A stretch of DNA of 7,375 bases. Origin: Phycisphaerales bacterium (GTDB lineage Bacteria; Planctomycetota; Phycisphaerae; Phycisphaerales; SM1A02). Each line of letters begins with the position of its first letter. The stretch's first letter is position 1. Both the position numbers and the translations under genes were made by a program. The stretch lies in the NCBI GenBank assembly GCA_007125255.1, contig SLDM01000464.1, positions 1-7,375 of the forward strand. Direction: 5' to 3'. Below are positions 6,353 through 7,375 of the stretch, piece by piece. The notes beneath the pieces were generated by a model. It was given only the letters and a program-made list of their open reading frames with translations. It had not been told where the DNA came from and ran no database searches.

Positions 6353-7375
6353 ATGACGACCGCCACCCGACCCCAAGCTGAGGAAAATCTGGCCGCCAAG
6401 CTGCCGCCGGAGACGATCCACCAGTGGTTGCGCGACATGCTGCTGATCCGTGAGTTCGAGGTCCGGACCATGCAGGCCTACCAGGACCGCAAGATCGGCG
6501 GGTTCTGTCACGTGTACATCGGGCAGGAGGCGGTTGCCGTCGGCTGCACCGCCGCGGTCGAACACAAGGACCCCATCATCACCGCCTACCGTGACCATGG
6601 CCATGCCCTCGCCCGCGGGATGGATCCGCGCTACGCGATGGCGGAGATGTACGGCAAGATCGGGGGATGCGCCAAGGGCAAGGGCGGCTCCATGCACCTC
6701 TTCGACAAGCCCAACAACATGTTCGGCGGGCACGGCATCGTCGGCGCCCAGTGCCCGCTGGGCACTGGGCTCGCCTTCGCCACCAAGTACGAGGACGAGG
6801 TCATGAACGGCGGGACGAACAGCCGCGTGACGCTCTGTTTCCTCGGCGACGGTGCGCTCAACCAGGGCTCTTTTCACGAGGCGATGAACCTGGCCGGCAT
6901 TCTTGACCTGCCGGTCATCTTCATCTGTGAAAACAACGGGTACTCGATGGGCACCGCCATCAGCCGCGGCACGACGATGGGGCACAACATCACCAGCAAG
7001 GCCGCCGGTTACGGCATGGAAAGTGCGATCATCGACGGGATGGATATCTTTACCGTCTACAACGGCATGAAGCCGCTCGTGGATCGCTGCCGGGATACCA
7101 GCCGCCCGATCTTCGTTGACATGCGAACCTACCGGTACAAGGGACACTCGATGTCCGATCCCCGGAAGTACCGCACCAAGGATGAAGAGCAGCAGTACGA
7201 ATCAAACGACGCGATCGACAAGCTGGCCAACTGGCTCATGCAGGAAGGCCATCTCTCCGAGGATGCCTACGACAAGCTGGTCAAGGAGATCCGCAAGGAA
7301 GTCCGGGCGTCGATGAAATGGGCGGAGAATTCGCCCGAGCCGGACGCTCGGGAGCTGTACACCGATGTGTTCGTC
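6353..7375 (+). CDS. pdhA: Pyruvate dehydrogenase E1 component, alpha subunit, 3' part outside window
   Basis: E1 alpha pairs with E1 beta to bind thiamine diphosphate and decarboxylate pyruvate, passing acetyl groups to the lipoyl domains of E2. The 341 visible residues read off the right edge with no stop. The thiamine diphosphate motif is complete: G165-D-G167 (LGDGALNQG) through N194-N195 (CENNGYS). Other family blocks are GQEAVAVG, ITAYRDHGHALARG, GGCAKGKGGSMH, FGGHGIVGAQ and the loop YRYKGHSMSDPRKYRTKDE. The separate alpha-type form, rather than a single-chain AceE, is clear from these blocks; a beta-subunit gene is expected next. The related branched-chain oxoacid E1 alpha is the main alternative. 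The start is uncertain: ATG 6353 gives a normal-length leader with AGGA 11 nt upstream, ATG 6341 adds 4 residues, and ATG 6299, just after an in-frame TGA, adds 18. Residues 132-140 are encoded across a strong hairpin. Confidence 0.93.
   Translation, partial: MTTATRPQAEENLAAKLPPETIHQWLRDMLLIREFEVRTMQAYQDRKIGGFCHVYIGQEAVAVGCTAAVEHKDPIITAYRDHGHALARGMDPRYAMAEMYGKIGGCAKGKGGSMHLFDKPNNMFGGHGIVGAQCPLGTGLAFATKYEDEVMNGGTNSRVTLCFLGDGALNQGSFHEAMNLAGILDLPVIFICENNGYSMGTAISRGTTMGHNITSKAAGYGMESAIIDGMDIFTVYNGMKPLVDRCRDTSRPIFVDMRTYRYKGHSMSDPRKYRTKDEEQQYESNDAIDKLANWLMQEGHLSEDAYDKLVKEIRKEVRASMKWAENSPEPDARELYTDVFV
6746..6770. repeat. Perfect 11-bp hairpin inside pdhA
   Basis: GCCCAGTGCCC (6746-6756) and GGGCACTGGGC (6760-6770) are perfect reverse complements around a GCT loop. 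It is the longest perfect hairpin I noticed in the window. It encodes part of the conserved segment GAQCPLGTG, so protein constraint explains some of it, but the exact codon choices complete the stem. Confidence 0.8.
7334..7352. repeat. Perfect 7-bp hairpin inside pdhA
   Basis: CCCGAGC (7334-7340) and GCTCGGG (7346-7352) are separated by CGGAC. It lies in codons for the less conserved SPEPDAREL segment. No U-run follows. Chance is a likely explanation in GC-rich DNA. Confidence 0.5.

Noticed and set aside
6347..7147. 266-codon open frame on the minus strand opposite pdhA
   Set aside because: It is antisense to the conserved E1 alpha core and has no motif of its own. The same bias explains it.

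Overview
The window looks like chromosomal DNA from a GC-rich bacterium and carries four genes. I infer Planctomycetota. The reasons are the soluble multi-PAS kinase with an unusual FALNSG motif in its ATPase domain, the partner receiver-HDOD protein, and the poor Shine-Dalgarno signals at three of the four starts. This is recollection of family style, not a database match. There is no sign of a mobile element, tRNA, rRNA or CRISPR array.

Layout: (1) On the minus strand, 1-954 is the first 318 codons of ribD, the bifunctional riboflavin-synthesis deaminase/reductase. It runs off the left edge and carries an odd charged insert with a duplicated 27-nt unit. (2) The 177-bp gap at 955-1131 lies between divergent genes. 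It holds an 8-bp inverted repeat and a GC-rich hairpin with competing pairings. (3) On the plus strand, 1132-4323 is a 1063-residue soluble sensor histidine kinase: degenerate receiver, PAS, GAF-like module, three more PAS domains, HisKA and HATPase. (4) It overlaps by 8 bp with 4316-6196, a 626-residue receiver-HDOD protein that ends in a second, degenerate receiver-like domain. (5) After a 156-bp gap, 6353 to the right edge is the first 341 codons of pdhA, the pyruvate dehydrogenase E1 alpha subunit.

Genes 3 and 4 almost certainly form a two-component pair. The kinase has no working receiver of its own, the next protein has a complete one, and the overlap plus a good internal ribosome binding site suggest coupled translation. 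A predicted 8-bp hairpin sits just upstream of that site. The flanking ribD and pdhA are housekeeping metabolic genes with no evident functional link to the signalling pair. I see no clear previously undescribed system. The most unusual items are the pseudo-receivers at the outer ends of both partners, the RibD insert, and several perfect hairpins, including an 11-bp one inside pdhA.
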